Of a DNA stretch of 64,000 nucleotides, positions 63,731 through 64,000 are shown piece after piece. Each line of letters opens with the position of its first letter. Position 1 is the first letter of the stretch. The notes under the pieces were generated by a model that saw nothing but the letters and a program-made list of their open reading frames with translations, did not search any database and was not told the origin of the DNA. The translations under genes and the position numbers were made by a program. Source of the stretch: Alisma plantago-aquatica (Eukaryota; Streptophyta; Magnoliopsida; Alismatales; Alismataceae); NCBI GenBank assembly GCA_963693085.1, contig OY856411.1, forward strand, positions 67,002,001-67,066,000, given 5' to 3'.

Positions 63731-64000
63731 AATTAATTGAATGCCTAATCAATATCATCAATATTTTCAAATTGAAATTTTCTATTGTATAAACAAGTGG
63801 AGAACACCAACAACTTTTTATTATGATTGGTCCTCGAGAAGGACCAACTAAATTGATACAAATTACATGACCAGTTCAAGAATTTGAGAGTCATTTTCAC
63901 TCATGACCATAAGATCTATGTTTTGGAAATAGTAGAGCTAGATGACCCCTCTCCTATTGTTCCTAAGGCATAAAAGGATGCTTAAAAGAAGCATTGCATT
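63731..64000 (+). pseudogene. start of copia gag, cut by the window end
   Basis: The plus-strand frame around 63830-63995 reads HDHKIYVLEIVELDDPSPIV with stops on both sides, paralleling LYVLETPKPDEPSPTVP of the first copy. Confidence 0.65.

Larger units (their letters stand above)
59791..64000 (+). mobile_element. second copia element of the same family, cut by the window end
   Basis: Its LTR (59791-61806) is the reverse complement of 55538-57553 with heavy divergence. A decayed primer site, a leader and the gag start follow in the same order as in the minus-strand copy. The 3' part lies beyond the window. Confidence 0.82.

Overview
The window looks like nuclear DNA from a flowering plant with a large, transposon-rich genome. 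It has plant-type Ty3/gypsy and Ty1/copia elements, CACTA genes with PF03004-like and TNP2-like products, an L1-type LINE and a captured plant MHK/CDKF-4-type kinase. The sequence does not identify the species. I see no intact host gene, no tRNA or rRNA gene and no CRISPR array. The two tRNA-like matches are retrotransposon primer-binding sites. Almost every base from 1.4 kb onward can be assigned to mobile DNA of different ages.

Layout: (1) 1-1381 is AT-rich with no gene. (2) 1382-3690 is a Mutator-like element with ~300-bp inverted ends that carries an intronless, stop-containing MHK kinase fragment. (3) 3691-7290 is AT-rich, with a LINE scrap and possible exons of an unknown gene. (4) 7303-7763 is the right end of one CACTA element, apparently inserted into a second CACTA (7764-14914, minus strand) that retains a six-exon PF03004-type gene and a TNP2-type transposase reading frame with stops but no frameshift. 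(5) 14915-20330 is a decayed L1-type LINE. (6) 20331-21156 is unassigned.

(7) 21157-57553 is a three-level nest. The outer layer is an old copia element on the minus strand (LTRs about 2.0 kb). Its left LTR is split by an old non-coding long-LTR element (21260-26620) and by a 21.9-kb Athila-like Ty3/gypsy element (28080-50027, minus strand, GTGGG target duplication). The Athila-like element is itself interrupted in pol, between RNase H and integrase, by a young LARD-type element (35001-43930, plus strand, two 3,576-bp LTRs, GAATC target duplication). (8) 57554-59790 holds a gypsy LTR scrap. (9) 59791-64000 is the 5' half of a second copy of the same copia family, in the opposite orientation and carrying a LINE scrap in its leader.

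The most unusual signals are short palindromic motifs arranged in a regular way inside retrotransposon regulatory DNA. The Athila-like element has paired 15-bp GTCGATACCATCGAC-type motifs, 19-22 bp apart, in both LTRs and again just upstream of its env-position ORF, next to a good internal TATA box. The unrelated copia family has a different palindromic motif repeated at almost exactly 21 bp in its LTRs. These arrays, the long hairpins upstream of the CACTA transposase and the hairpin quartet in the LARD LTR are not explained by coding or by standard LTR anatomy.
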